Positions 46,127 through 55,212 are shown, counted from the stretch's first letter. The stretch: 64,000 nucleotides of DNA from Aureibacter tunicatorum (GCF_036492635.1 NZ_AP025305.1:4544000-4607999); one strand, 5' to 3'. Notes: generated by a model from the letters alone, not told the origin. Made by a program: numbers and translations.

Positions 46127-47074
46127 ATGGTAATCGATATGGAAAAGATAAAAGTTTTTGCGCCTGCCACAGTAGCAAATGTGACATGTGGATTTGATGT
46201 GCTTGGCTTTGCAGTCAATGCTCCGGGCGATATTATAGAGCTCCAAAAAGCGGATCATAACGAAGTTAGAATCTTATCGATCACGGGAGACAATGGCAGA
46301 TTGCCTAAAGATGCTGAAAAAAACACCGCATCAGTAGTTATTAAAGCATTTCTTGAAGCCATAGGCTCGAAACAAGGAATAGACATACATCTTGAAAAAC
46401 AAATGCCCTTAGGCAGTGGAATGGGATCAAGCGCTGCGAGTTCCGCGGCAGCGGCATTCGCCATCAATAAGCTTATGGGGGAACCTATGAGCATGAAAGA
46501 AGCTTTGCCTTTCGCCATGGAAGGGGAGAGGATCGCCTGCGGAGCCGCCCATGCGGATAATGTCGCTCCAGCTTTATTAGGAGGTTTTGTGCTTATAAGA
46601 AGCTATGATCCTCTTGACGTCATTAAAATTAAGACACCTGAGCATTTGTATTCGACAATAGTGCATCCTCATATCGAAGTGAACACCAAAGATGCCCGTA
46701 ATATCCTAAGAGGCCAAGTTCCTCTGGACAAAGCGGTAAAACAATGGGGAAATGTAGGTGGTTTGATCGCTGGATTATTGCAATCTGATTATGAAATGAT
46801 TTCCAACTCCATGGAAGACACTATTATCGAGCCTATTAGATCAATACTTATTCCCGGATATGATGTCGCCAAAGCCGCTGCCTTGAAGAACAATGCTTTA
46901 GGCTTTGGAATTTCCGGTTCCGGGCCATCCATGTTCACCTTGTCCCAAAACGAAAAAACCGCTAAAAAAATCGGCGAATCCATGAGGGATGCATACAAGC
47001 AACTGGGCATAGGCAGCGATGTATACACATCAAAAGTCAATGACGAAGGCCCAATCATATTATATTCAGAATAA
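46127..47074 (+). CDS. thrB: Homoserine kinase
   Basis: ThrB phosphorylates homoserine, the step before threonine synthase. 315 residues, a GHMP-superfamily kinase. The ATP-binding motif LEKQMPLGSGMGSSAASSAA (about residues 88-107) and the end motif GFGISGSGPSMFTL are clear. An ATG at 46139 is an alternative start (MEKIKVFAPATVANVTCGFD) and is closer to the common N-terminus of the family. It lies between thrA and thrC; a hairpin in the spacer before it may set its expression apart from thrA. Confidence 0.94.
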   Translation: MVIDMEKIKVFAPATVANVTCGFDVLGFAVNAPGDIIELQKADHNEVRILSITGDNGRLPKDAEKNTASVVIKAFLEAIGSKQGIDIHLEKQMPLGSGMGSSAASSAAAAFAINKLMGEPMSMKEALPFAMEGERIACGAAHADNVAPALLGGFVLIRSYDPLDVIKIKTPEHLYSTIVHPHIEVNTKDARNILRGQVPLDKAVKQWGNVGGLIAGLLQSDYEMISNSMEDTIIEPIRSILIPGYDVAKAAALKNNALGFGISGSGPSMFTLSQNEKTAKKIGESMRDAYKQLGIGSDVYTSKVNDEGPIILYSE

Positions 47075-47101
47075 ACATTATATAAGAAATAACATAATAA
47101 A

Positions 47102-48427
47102 ATGAGATTATACAGCACTAATGGAAAATCCCCGGAGGTAAGCTTTGAAGAGGCTGTATTCAAAGGCTTGCCATCGGACAATGGTCTTTTCATGCCAAAG
47201 GAAATCAAACCTTTGCCTAACCACTTTTTCGAGCATATCGAAGAACTATCATTCCAAGAAATAGCTTTTGAAGTAACACAATCCATCATTGGTGATGATA
47301 TTCCTAGCGATGACTTGCAAAAAATAATCAATGAAGTTCTTTCATTTGATGCTCCAGTTGTGAATGTGCATGACAACATCCATACACTTGAGTTATTTCA
47401 TGGACCAACATTAGCGTTCAAAGATTTTGGCGCAAGATTCATGTCTCGAATCATGGGTTATTTCCTTCAAGAAAAAGCTCAGAAAATAAATATTCTAGTA
47501 GCTACATCAGGAGATACAGGAAGCGCTGTCGCTCAAGGATTCTTGGGAGTGCCAAATATCAATGTGACTATATTGTATCCAAAAGGAAAAGTCAGCGAAA
47601 TCCAAGAGATGCAGCTGACTACTAATGGACAAAATATCAAGGCACTTGAAATCGAAGGAACTTTCGATGATTGTCAAAGAATGGTAAAGTCGGCATTCCT
47701 CGACGAAGAGCTTTCCAAGAAACTAGGATTAAGCTCTGCGAATTCCATTAATATCAGCAGGTTGATTCCACAATCGTTTTATTATTTTTATGCTTACGCT
47801 CAGTTAAAAAAACAAGGAAAGCCTGTCGTGTTTTGCGTGCCTAGCGGAAACTTTGGCAATCTATGCGGAGGGCTAATCGCTCAAAAAATGGGGCTTCCTG
47901 TTCACAAATTCATCGCAGCGACTAATGCAAATGACATAGTGCCGACATATTTGAAAGAAGGAAAATACGAGCCAAAACCTTCGGTGCAGACAATCTCGAA
48001 TGCGATGGATGTCGGAGCTCCAAGCAATTTTGCCCGCATGCAAAATTTATACGAGGAAAGTCTTGAAGCTATCAGGGAAGACATCATTGGTAAAAGCTTT
48101 ACTGATGAGCAAACCAAAGAGGCCATCAAAAGGGTTTTCAACCAATATGGCTATATTTTGGACCCGCATGGAGCCGTTGGGTATTTGGCTGTTGAAGAAT
48201 ATTTGAAAGAAAACCCATCGGAAGATGTGAACACAGTATTCTTGGAAACGGCTCACCCATGCAAATTTGGCGACGTTGTTGAGCCTATCATTGGACAAAA
48301 AATTGACATCCCGCAAAGACTGCAAGAGATTGTAGACCGAGAAAAGCAATCGACGCTTATGGATGCCAATTTCGAATCCTTGAAAAGTTACCTTTTAAAT
48401 GAAAACGCCGAAGCTACCGACGCGTAA
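47102..48427 (+). CDS. thrC: Threonine synthase
   Basis: ThrC converts O-phosphohomoserine to threonine with PLP. 441 residues. The PLP lysine is in the motif GPTLAFKDFGARFMSR (Lys at about residue 106). The phosphate-binding loop of PLP is in VFCVPSGNFGNLCGG, and 'ATSGDTGSAVAQGFLG' is the standard segment. It has the N-terminal YSTNGKSPEVSFEEAVFKGL typical of the class found in Bacteroidota and proteobacteria. It starts 27 bases after thrB, in an operon with it. Confidence 0.95.
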   Translation: MRLYSTNGKSPEVSFEEAVFKGLPSDNGLFMPKEIKPLPNHFFEHIEELSFQEIAFEVTQSIIGDDIPSDDLQKIINEVLSFDAPVVNVHDNIHTLELFHGPTLAFKDFGARFMSRIMGYFLQEKAQKINILVATSGDTGSAVAQGFLGVPNINVTILYPKGKVSEIQEMQLTTNGQNIKALEIEGTFDDCQRMVKSAFLDEELSKKLGLSSANSINISRLIPQSFYYFYAYAQLKKQGKPVVFCVPSGNFGNLCGGLIAQKMGLPVHKFIAATNANDIVPTYLKEGKYEPKPSVQTISNAMDVGAPSNFARMQNLYEESLEAIREDIIGKSFTDEQTKEAIKRVFNQYGYILDPHGAVGYLAVEEYLKENPSEDVNTVFLETAHPCKFGDVVEPIIGQKIDIPQRLQEIVDREKQSTLMDANFESLKSYLLNENAEATDA

Positions 48428-48455
48428 TTCTAGGAAGAATAAAAGCTAGATATAA

Positions 48456-49541
48456 ATGACACCTGAAATAGAAAAAGCTGAACTCGCAAAGCTTAGAGAC
48501 GAAATTGACGCTATTGACAACCAACTACTTCAACTTATCAACAACCGTATGGATGTGGTTAGAAGGGTGGGAGAATTGAAAAAGGCCAATAATACGGTTA
48601 TTTACAGACCTGAAAGGGAAAAAAGCATTATCGACAGGCTCGATGGACAAAATAACGGATTGCTTAATAAATCCGCGATCGAAGCCATTTTCCTGGAAAT
48701 CTTCGCTATCAGCCGCAACTTGGAATTGCCGGAGAAGATCGCCTACTTAGGACCTGAAAGCAGTTTCACCCATCAAGCGGCAGAGAGCAGATTTGGAGCG
48801 ATGAGCGAATACCTGCCGATAAGCTCCATTACCAAGGTATTTGAAGCTGTGGATACTGGAAGAGCAAGATACGGCGTTGTGCCTATTGAGAATAACCAAG
48901 AAGGAATTGTCAGCGAGACAATAGATTTGCTTGGCCAATTCGACCTTTCGATTGTTGCAGAAATAGCCATGCCTATTCATTTTGCATTTGGCTCGAAGCA
49001 CAACTCTATAAAAGAAATCAAAAAAGTATACTCTAGAGATATCGCTTTTCTACAGTGCAAGAACTTTATAGCTGAAAGTTTTGGAGAAAATGTAGAGCTC
49101 GTGCCTGTAAACTCAACTTCGAGAGCTGTGAAATTAGCTTTGGAAGAAGAAGGAGCTGCTGCTCTATGCCCTAAAATAGCGGCTAAACAAGCTGGCCTTC
49201 CGATTTTATTCGAGAATGTTGAGGATTCTGAAGACAATTTCACTCGCTTCTTGATATTGGCCAAAGATTTCATCAATCAAAAAAGCGGCAATGACAAAAC
49301 TACGATCCTTGCTCAAGTTTCTAATGAGCCAGGAGCCTTAGCGAATCTATTGCAAGGCTTCTACGATGCTGGAATCAACTTGACAAAAATCGAAAGCAGA
49401 CCTGCTAAAAAGGGCAAGAATTTCTCTTACCAATTCTTCATAGACTTTGATGGCCATTTCAACGATGAAAATGCTGAAAAAGTGTTGACGGAATTCAGTG
49501 AAAATATCAAGTGCCTCGGCAGTTATGTAAAAATGTGCTAA
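48456..49541 (+). CDS. pheA: Bifunctional chorismate mutase / prephenate dehydratase (P-protein)
   Basis: Makes phenylpyruvate from chorismate via prephenate. 361 residues. The AroQ-type chorismate mutase helices lie at about 4-90 (LRDEIDAIDNQLLQLINNR, with the Arg in YRPEREKSI). The prephenate dehydratase domain follows at about 92-270 (IAYLGPESSFTHQAAESRFG; GVVPIENNQEGIVSETIDLL; NFTRFLILAKD, with the catalytic Thr). A C-terminal ACT domain that should sense phenylalanine (KIESRPAKKGKNFSYQFFID) ends the chain. It follows thrC by 28 bases and probably shares its mRNA, an uncommon linkage of threonine and phenylalanine synthesis. A strong terminator follows. Confidence 0.94.
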   Translation: MTPEIEKAELAKLRDEIDAIDNQLLQLINNRMDVVRRVGELKKANNTVIYRPEREKSIIDRLDGQNNGLLNKSAIEAIFLEIFAISRNLELPEKIAYLGPESSFTHQAAESRFGAMSEYLPISSITKVFEAVDTGRARYGVVPIENNQEGIVSETIDLLGQFDLSIVAEIAMPIHFAFGSKHNSIKEIKKVYSRDIAFLQCKNFIAESFGENVELVPVNSTSRAVKLALEEEGAAALCPKIAAKQAGLPILFENVEDSEDNFTRFLILAKDFINQKSGNDKTTILAQVSNEPGALANLLQGFYDAGINLTKIESRPAKKGKNFSYQFFIDFDGHFNDENAEKVLTEFSENIKCLGSYVKMC

Positions 49542-49631
49542 CACACTTGAAAGCCTTCTTAGTTGCTTTCATCATTAAAAGAGGTTTTCTTAAAATAAAT
49601 TTATAGAGTATTAATATACTCGCAAAGGCAT

Positions 49632-49668
49632 AAGGCAAAGTTCTCAGAAACTTTGCCTTTTTTTATTT
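49632..49668 (+). terminator. Terminator of the thr-pheA operon
   Basis: Eleven-base perfect stem AAGGCAAAGTT (49632-49642) and AACTTTGCCTT (49649-49659), 6-base loop, then seven T. Confidence 0.92.
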
Positions 49669-49803
49669 AAAATCATTTCAAATAAGGAAACTCTAATAAA
49701 TCAATTCCTCATATATTTTCTAATCAGATATTCCAAACCCTTCTATAATCCAATATAGAATAATTCCACTCTTCCTCAAACGATTATAACTCATATTAAA
49801 TAC

Positions 49804-49815
49804 TGACAATTGTCA
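49804..49815 (+). promoter_or_regulatory. Perfect palindrome TGACAATTGTCA upstream of nap
   Basis: TGAC-AATT-GTCA is the same core as the site upstream of ccoNO (21121-21132). It fits 8 of 10 positions of the FNR/DNR-type box TTGAC-N4-GTCAA. It lies about 405 bases before the napD start, so the transcript leader would be long, or a second element is nearer. Confidence 0.5.
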
Positions 49816-50219
49816 TAAAAAAATATGTGTGATTTTACAAATTTTATAGATGAGAAAAATCTACTGATAAAAGGTAAAAATCAAAAAAAACCAAACAGGA
49901 AACCACTTTAGACAACGAAAAACAGGAATAAGTAAAAAATTTAGCATCTAACAAATTTTGCTCAATATTAAGAGAAACTTTTTTCATGACAAGAATCATC
50001 CACATACATGCGTATCTGGAATCAGCTCGACGAAATGAAAATTCATTTACTAGAGTAAAAAAACACAAAAACACTGTAAAATATAGAGAAAACTCATGGG
50101 AAACTGACTTTTGAATTTAAAAGAAAAAGCCGTCTCCGCCTGAAGGAAATATTCCGCGATTGCATATTAGCCAATTCGCCAAAACCGTCTTCAGAGTCCT
50201 CTCGCAAATAGAAACGATC

Positions 50220-50459
50220 ATGCCTATTAAAAGCTATCTAGCACACCCACACGAAGGATTAAAAGAAAAGCTGGCACAGGAGCTGGCGACTATTCCCCAA
50301 TGCGAAGTCATTCCCGCAAAAAATGAGAATCTGCTTATTGTTGTCACCGAGACCGAAAGCAAAGAAGAAGAAAAAGAGCTTGAAAACGCGCTTGAGAAAA
50401 TTCAAAGCATGAAACTGCTTGCTATGGTATCTGGATTCAACACCTCAAAACAAGACTGA
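50220..50459 (+). CDS. napD: NapD-like chaperone of periplasmic nitrate reductase
   Basis: 79 residues from the ATG at 50220 (MPIKSYLAHPHEGLKEKLAQ); an in-frame TTG at 50160 would make it 99. NapD binds the twin-arginine signal of NapA until the molybdenum cofactor is inserted (family knowledge). The fold pattern is seen: strand, helix (GLKEKLAQELATIPQCEVIP), strand with NENLLIVVTET, helix (ELENALEKIQSMKLLAMVSG). Its stop is 2 bases from the napA start, so coupled translation is expected. The call rests mostly on size, pattern and position before napA. Confidence 0.8.
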   Translation: MPIKSYLAHPHEGLKEKLAQELATIPQCEVIPAKNENLLIVVTETESKEEEKELENALEKIQSMKLLAMVSGFNTSKQD

Positions 50460-50461
50460 AT

Positions 50462-52789
50462 ATGCACACTAACAACACCAATAGGAGAGGCTTCCTAAAA
50501 AAGCTGGCTGTTTTGTCAGCCATGACAGCGGCATCCACCATGTTCCCGGGAATCATTTTCGCTGAAGATCAAGAAAAAGGAATTCCAAACAACAAAGGTT
50601 TAGATTGGAAAAAAGCTCCATGTAGATTTTGCGGAGTTGGTTGCGGTGTGCTAGTAGGTGTCGAAAATGGCAAAGCCGTAGCGGTAAAAGGCGATCCAAA
50701 ATCTCCAGTAAACAAAGGACTTTGTTGCGTGAAAGGCTACCATTCAGTGATTTCCATGTATGGCAAAGACCGTCTTACGAAACCACTGGTGAGAAAGAAT
50801 GGAAAGCTCGTCGAAACATCTATGGACGAGGCCTTAACCTTGATCGCATCCAAGATGCAGGAAACGATCAAAGAGCACGGAAAAGACTCGGTATCCATCT
50901 ATGGCTCCGGGCAATGGACTATCCCTGACGGGTATGCGGCTTCCAAGCTTTTCAAAGGGTGCATCGGCACTAACAACGTAGAAGCTAATGCCAGACTTTG
51001 CATGGCCAGTGCCGTGACCGGGTTCATGACTTCCTTCGGCATTGACGAACCGATGGGATGCTATGATGATATTGATCACGCTGACGTATTTATCCTTTGG
51101 GGCAACAATATGGCTGAAATGCACCCGGTTTTATTCTCAAGAATGCTGGACCAACGTCAAAAAAGAGATGTCAAAATCATTGATTTTGCGACGAGAACAA
51201 CCAGAACCAGCATGGCCGCGGACAAGTCAATACTATTTCTACCACAGTCAGATTTAGCCGTAGCGAATGCTATCTGTTATGAAATCATAGCCAATGGCTG
51301 GATGAACAAATCTTTTGTAGAAGAATACTGCAACTTCAGCAAAGGACTTACCGACATGGGCTACGGACTTGAAGATAAATACAGCTTCAATGACAAACCT
51401 GAAAAAATCAATTTTGATGATTTCAAAGCTTTTCTGGAAGACTACACTCCTGAAAAAGTAGAAAAGATTTCAGGCGTTTCAGCTAAGGATATCAAATACA
51501 TGGCTCGCCAATATGGAGATCCTAATAAAAAAGTGATGTCGCTATGGTGCATGGGTATGAACCAGCACTCTCGAGGCACGTGGATCAACAACTTGGTTTA
51601 TAATATTCACTTGCTTACAGGGAAAATTTCCGAGCCAGGAAATAGTCCATTCTCACTAACCGGCCAGCCAAGCGCCTGTGGTACAGTAAGAGAGGTAGGA
51701 ACATTGACTCACAAGCTTCCTCATGGTGTAGTGAATAATAAAAAACACAGGGAATTCGCTGCCAAAATATGGGATGTTCCTGCGGAGAATATTTCTCCAA
51801 AACCATCTTATCATACTGTCGAAATGTTCAGAGCACTGGATAGGGGAGACATACGCTTCATGTGGATACAAGTTACCAATCCTATGGTGACTATGCCTAA
51901 GCTCAACCGATATAGGGACGGAGCTAAAAAAGAGGGCAGATTCATCGTTGTATCCGATATTTACCCAACTCCTACAACCGATATTGCCGATGTGATTCTT
52001 CCTTCCGCCATGTGGGTGGAAAGAGAAGGAATGTTTGGGAATTCTGAAAGAAGAACCCAATACTTCGAGCAAATGGTTAACCCTCCGGGAGAATCAATGT
52101 CCGACACTTGGCAGCTAGTGGAAGTAGCTAAGAAAATGGGCTTTGAAAAACAATTTTACTATAAAGAAGAAACTCATGTGGAAGAAATCTACAATGAGTA
52201 TCGCAAGCACCATGACAATAAGAAGCATAACCTAGCGCCTCTTCAAGTTTTAAAAGACAATCCAGGCATGATGTGGCCTTATGTGGATGGCAAGCCTACA
52301 AAGTGGAGATTTAATGCCAAATACGATCCTGCTTGCGACAATGGCAAAGCTTATCACTTCTATGGAAAACCTGATGGGAAGGCAGTCATCTGGCAACGCC
52401 CATATGAACCTGCGGCAGAAGTACCAGACGCTGAGTATCCATACTGGCTTAATACGGGTCGCGTGGTTGAACATTGGCATACCGGCTCCATGACTCGCCG
52501 CATACCAGTGCTTCATAAAGCAATGCCTTACGCTTATGTGGAATTAAATCCAGCTGATGCCAAACGCATGCAAATCAAGAATGGCGACAATGTGAAGTTA
52601 ACCACGCGAAGAGGGCAAATCGTATTGCCTGCCTCTATTAATGAAAGAGGCGTTCCTGCTCCTATGCAAGTGTTCGTTCCATTCTTTGACGAAAACAAGC
52701 TGATCAACAATATCACTTTGGATTCATTTTGTCCTATATCCAAGGAGCCTGATTATAAAAAATGCGCTGTTAAAGTCGAAAAAGCATAG
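50462..52789 (+). CDS. napA: Periplasmic nitrate reductase catalytic subunit
   Basis: Reduces nitrate to nitrite in the periplasm, using a bis-MGD molybdenum cofactor and one 4Fe-4S cluster. 775 residues. The N-terminal twin-arginine signal is NTNRRGFLKKLAVLSA. The Fe-S Cys set is CRFCGVGCGV (about 56-65) with the fourth Cys in the KGLCCVKGY segment. The molybdenum ligand Cys is in NARLCMASAVTGFMTSFG, followed by DEPMGCYDDI, which is highly specific to NapA rather than to Nas or formate dehydrogenase. AMWVEREGMFGNSERRTQYF and GRVVEHWHTGSMTRR are further family motifs. It is somewhat shorter than the E. coli enzyme. Second gene of the cluster. Confidence 0.95.
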   Translation: MHTNNTNRRGFLKKLAVLSAMTAASTMFPGIIFAEDQEKGIPNNKGLDWKKAPCRFCGVGCGVLVGVENGKAVAVKGDPKSPVNKGLCCVKGYHSVISMYGKDRLTKPLVRKNGKLVETSMDEALTLIASKMQETIKEHGKDSVSIYGSGQWTIPDGYAASKLFKGCIGTNNVEANARLCMASAVTGFMTSFGIDEPMGCYDDIDHADVFILWGNNMAEMHPVLFSRMLDQRQKRDVKIIDFATRTTRTSMAADKSILFLPQSDLAVANAICYEIIANGWMNKSFVEEYCNFSKGLTDMGYGLEDKYSFNDKPEKINFDDFKAFLEDYTPEKVEKISGVSAKDIKYMARQYGDPNKKVMSLWCMGMNQHSRGTWINNLVYNIHLLTGKISEPGNSPFSLTGQPSACGTVREVGTLTHKLPHGVVNNKKHREFAAKIWDVPAENISPKPSYHTVEMFRALDRGDIRFMWIQVTNPMVTMPKLNRYRDGAKKEGRFIVVSDIYPTPTTDIADVILPSAMWVEREGMFGNSERRTQYFEQMVNPPGESMSDTWQLVEVAKKMGFEKQFYYKEETHVEEIYNEYRKHHDNKKHNLAPLQVLKDNPGMMWPYVDGKPTKWRFNAKYDPACDNGKAYHFYGKPDGKAVIWQRPYEPAAEVPDAEYPYWLNTGRVVEHWHTGSMTRRIPVLHKAMPYAYVELNPADAKRMQIKNGDNVKLTTRRGQIVLPASINERGVPAPMQVFVPFFDENKLINNITLDSFCPISKEPDYKKCAVKVEKA

Positions 52790-52791
52790 CT

Positions 52792-53463
52792 ATGAAGAGA
52801 TTGGGAATAATTTCGATGTTTTTTATTCTGATCGCCTCGTTTCTTTTTACTTGGAATAAAAATTTCCAAGCACCTACAGGCTTGTCAGAATCGCTCTCCA
52901 CGAAGGAGAGCGGCATCCCGTCCATCCCTTCGGATAAAGGGGTATTTTCCCGCGCGGACTTCGCTACCGAATACCAAAACATGCCTGCTGATGAAAATCA
53001 TCAAAGAGCAATGGATGAGTATTATGAAAACAGGGCTTTTCATGGAGCGCCTCCAAGCATTCCACACCCTGTAGAAGATGATCGCGACATGGGTAAATCA
53101 TGCATGAAATGCCATGACAACGGAGGTTTTGTCCCAAAATACAAAGCATACGCTCCCGTGACACCGCATCCTGAAATGAGCAACTGCAAACAATGCCATG
53201 TAACGCAAGAGACAACAAGCCTATTCAAGCATAATAATTTCTATAAAAAGAAAACGCCAAAAGTAGGAGAGAATAACGCCTTGCCGGGCAGTCCTCCAGT
53301 AATTCCTCACCAAATTCAACTGAGGGAAAACTGTCTTTCTTGTCACTCGGGGCCAAGCGCGCCAAAAGAAATCAGGGTATCGCATCCTGAGCGCAGCAAT
53401 TGCTTACAGTGCCATGTAGTCAATGACAAAGGTATAATCGATATCGGAACATTTAGCAGGTAA
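52792..53463 (+). CDS. napB: NapB-like cytochrome c subunit with four heme sites (internal duplication)
   Basis: Electron-transfer partner of NapA in the periplasm. 223 residues with an N-terminal signal/anchor helix (about 4-21). Four CxxCH motifs are seen, at 104-108, 132-136, 181-185 and 204-208; the usual NapB has two. The two halves repeat each other: PPSIPH (87-92) ... CMKCH ... HPEMSNCKQCHVTQ, and PPVIPH (168-173) ... CLSCH ... HPERSNCLQCHVV. The first half followed by TSLFKHNNF aligns with the classic diheme NapB, so the second pair of hemes looks like an added copy. It starts 2 bases after the napA stop. Confidence 0.88.
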   Translation: MKRLGIISMFFILIASFLFTWNKNFQAPTGLSESLSTKESGIPSIPSDKGVFSRADFATEYQNMPADENHQRAMDEYYENRAFHGAPPSIPHPVEDDRDMGKSCMKCHDNGGFVPKYKAYAPVTPHPEMSNCKQCHVTQETTSLFKHNNFYKKKTPKVGENNALPGSPPVIPHQIQLRENCLSCHSGPSAPKEIRVSHPERSNCLQCHVVNDKGIIDIGTFSR

Positions 53464-53467
53464 CGAC

Positions 53468-54094
53468 ATGAAGAAAACAATGAAAAATATAGCTATTGCT
53501 CTGTTGGCCTTGACGCCTTTGTTCATCTTAAGTTCTTGCGGACATGGAAGCAAGCACCAAAACGGCGTAGTGGAAAAAGTTGTGGAAAAAGGCAAAAGCT
53601 ACAATGGCATCAGCATCAGCTCTGAAGACCATTTGGCTGAAGAGAACCTCATAGAAATCAAAGTCGCCGGCATGTCTTTTATGATTCCTGAGAGAAAAAG
53701 CAAGATAAAGTCATTTGCTTGCGGAGACTGTCACTCCAAGCCGTTGGAAGAGCTAAAATCCAATGAGGAAGGGTTTAAAAAAGCCCATTGGGACATCAAG
53801 CTTGATCATGCCAGCAGCTCAACTATGGACTGTATGAGTTGTCATGATGACAAAGACATGAATCACCTTAAGACCCTAACAGGGCAACAGGTTGATTTTA
53901 ATCGCAGCGATCGTTCATGCCAGCAATGTCACTCCCAACAACATAGCGATTGGGTTGGTGGAGCCCATGGCAAGAGAATAAAAAGCTGGGCATCTCCAAG
54001 AGCTTCGAAAACATGCGTAAGTTGCCATGATCCGCACAAACCGCATATCGAATCGAGATGGCCATCCAGATACAATACCAATAATGCAGAGTAG
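53468..54094 (+). CDS. Tetraheme cytochrome c lipoprotein of the nap cluster
   Basis: 208 residues with a lipoprotein signal (lipobox LSSC, Cys at 24), so it is held in a membrane facing the periplasm. Four CxxCH motifs at 85-89, 122-126, 151-155 and 183-187. Extra His residues (HWDIKLDH, HSQQHSDW, GAHGKR) could be distal heme ligands. I do not see the NapC/NirT membrane helix and signature. It probably carries electrons between the membrane NrfC/NrfD-like module and NapB/NapA (inference from gene order). The start is 4 bases after the napB stop. The resemblance to cytochrome c3-like or NapM proteins is only general. Confidence 0.82.
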   Translation: MKKTMKNIAIALLALTPLFILSSCGHGSKHQNGVVEKVVEKGKSYNGISISSEDHLAEENLIEIKVAGMSFMIPERKSKIKSFACGDCHSKPLEELKSNEEGFKKAHWDIKLDHASSSTMDCMSCHDDKDMNHLKTLTGQQVDFNRSDRSCQQCHSQQHSDWVGGAHGKRIKSWASPRASKTCVSCHDPHKPHIESRWPSRYNTNNAE

Positions 54095-54138
54095 GATGGC
54101 AACATTTCAATACAAGGTTCAACTAAAAAACCATCGCC

Positions 54139-55212
54139 ATGAGTAAAAGCGAAACAAGGAGATTCACTCTCAAAGATATATTCGATAGATTCAGAAAAGA
54201 TTCAAATTCTTGCGAGGGAGGAGATTGCCATTGCGGGCCTGATCAAAACCCTTCTCACAAACCTGAAAAGCAGGACGGTTTCGAGCAAGTGTTCAACGCA
54301 CCTCAAAACCGCAGAAGTTCATTAAAAAAGCTTACCGCAAGCTTGCTTGCGGGAGCTGGAGCAGTAAGCGCCTGCAATCCCGTCAAAGATGACAAGGCAA
54401 AAGAAAAGTCTCAAATCAGTTGGGAGGAACAGTTCAAAGGCAATTACAAACTGATGACAGAGGAAGAAAAAAAAGCTACTGTCAATCGATTGGTGAGATC
54501 CTATGAACTGAGAACAGGAAAAGCGCTTAACATGTCTTCCAAAGGGCCTGAAAAAGATGTGCTCTTTGGCTATGCTTTCAACATTTCCAAGTGCAAAGGC
54601 TACATGGATTGCATCAATGCCTGTGTAGAGGAAAACAACCAAGATAGAGATTCTCAGATGCAATATATTCGCATCCATGAGATGGAAGACGGCAATGGAT
54701 TGAACTTCGGCAAGTCCAAAGACAATTATTACCACGAAGTGCCAGCTCAAGGCCATTTTTACATGGGTACGCAATGCTTTCATTGCGAAGACGCTCCCTG
54801 CGTGAAAGTATGTCCTACACAAGCCACTTGGCAAGAAAAAGACGGAATTGTGGTCGTAGATTACGACTGGTGCGTAGGTTGTAGATACTGCATGGCGGCC
54901 TGCCCTTATGACGGAAGAAGATTCAACTGGTCAGAACCAAATGTTCCCGAAGAGGAATTGAACAAGAATCAGCATTACCTTGGCAATCGAATGAGGAAAA
55001 AAGGGGTAGTGGAAAAGTGCACATTCTGCATCCAACGCTCGCGTGAGGGAGCCAACCCTGCTTGCGTAGAGGCATGTCCTACCGGAGCCCGTATTTTCGG
55101 GAATTTGCTAGATCCAAACAGCACCATAAGATGGGTATTAGAGAACAAAAAAGTTTTCCGATTGAAAGAAGACCTTGGCACTGAGCCAAAGTTCTGGTAT
55201 TTCATGGACTAG
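54139..55212 (+). CDS. Four-cluster ferredoxin subunit (NrfC/HybA-like) with TAT and lipobox signals
   Basis: 357 residues. A Cys-rich N-terminal stretch (CEGGDCHCG, about 25-32) precedes a late twin-arginine segment (QNRRSSLKKLTASLL, 57-70) and a lipobox-like SAC (Cys 79). Cys sets are at 152/158/162, 213/216/221/225, 245/248/251/255 and 294/297/309/313. The first set lacks one Cys: position 155, expected as the second Cys of CxxCxxC, is Tyr (CKGYMDCINAC). It may therefore hold a 3Fe-4S or an altered cluster. With the NrfD-like protein that follows, it should take electrons from menaquinol and pass them to the heme proteins (inference; NrfC/NrfD and HybA/HybB precedents). Confidence 0.85.
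   Translation: MSKSETRRFTLKDIFDRFRKDSNSCEGGDCHCGPDQNPSHKPEKQDGFEQVFNAPQNRRSSLKKLTASLLAGAGAVSACNPVKDDKAKEKSQISWEEQFKGNYKLMTEEEKKATVNRLVRSYELRTGKALNMSSKGPEKDVLFGYAFNISKCKGYMDCINACVEENNQDRDSQMQYIRIHEMEDGNGLNFGKSKDNYYHEVPAQGHFYMGTQCFHCEDAPCVKVCPTQATWQEKDGIVVVDYDWCVGCRYCMAACPYDGRRFNWSEPNVPEEELNKNQHYLGNRMRKKGVVEKCTFCIQRSREGANPACVEACPTGARIFGNLLDPNSTIRWVLENKKVFRLKEDLGTEPKFWYFMD

Larger units (their letters stand above)
49542..50219. other. Spacer and control region before the nap cluster
   Basis: A 678-base AT-rich spacer. It holds the pheA terminator (49632-49668) and a perfect 12-base palindrome (49804-49815), both listed separately. A minus-strand frame of 76 codons inside it (49844-50074) is Phe/Ser/Leu-rich with no coding signs and I do not count it as a gene. 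Confidence 0.5.

Noticed and set aside
49844-50074. 76-codon minus-strand frame in the nap spacer
   Set aside because: No coding signature, low complexity, and no neighbour on that strand.
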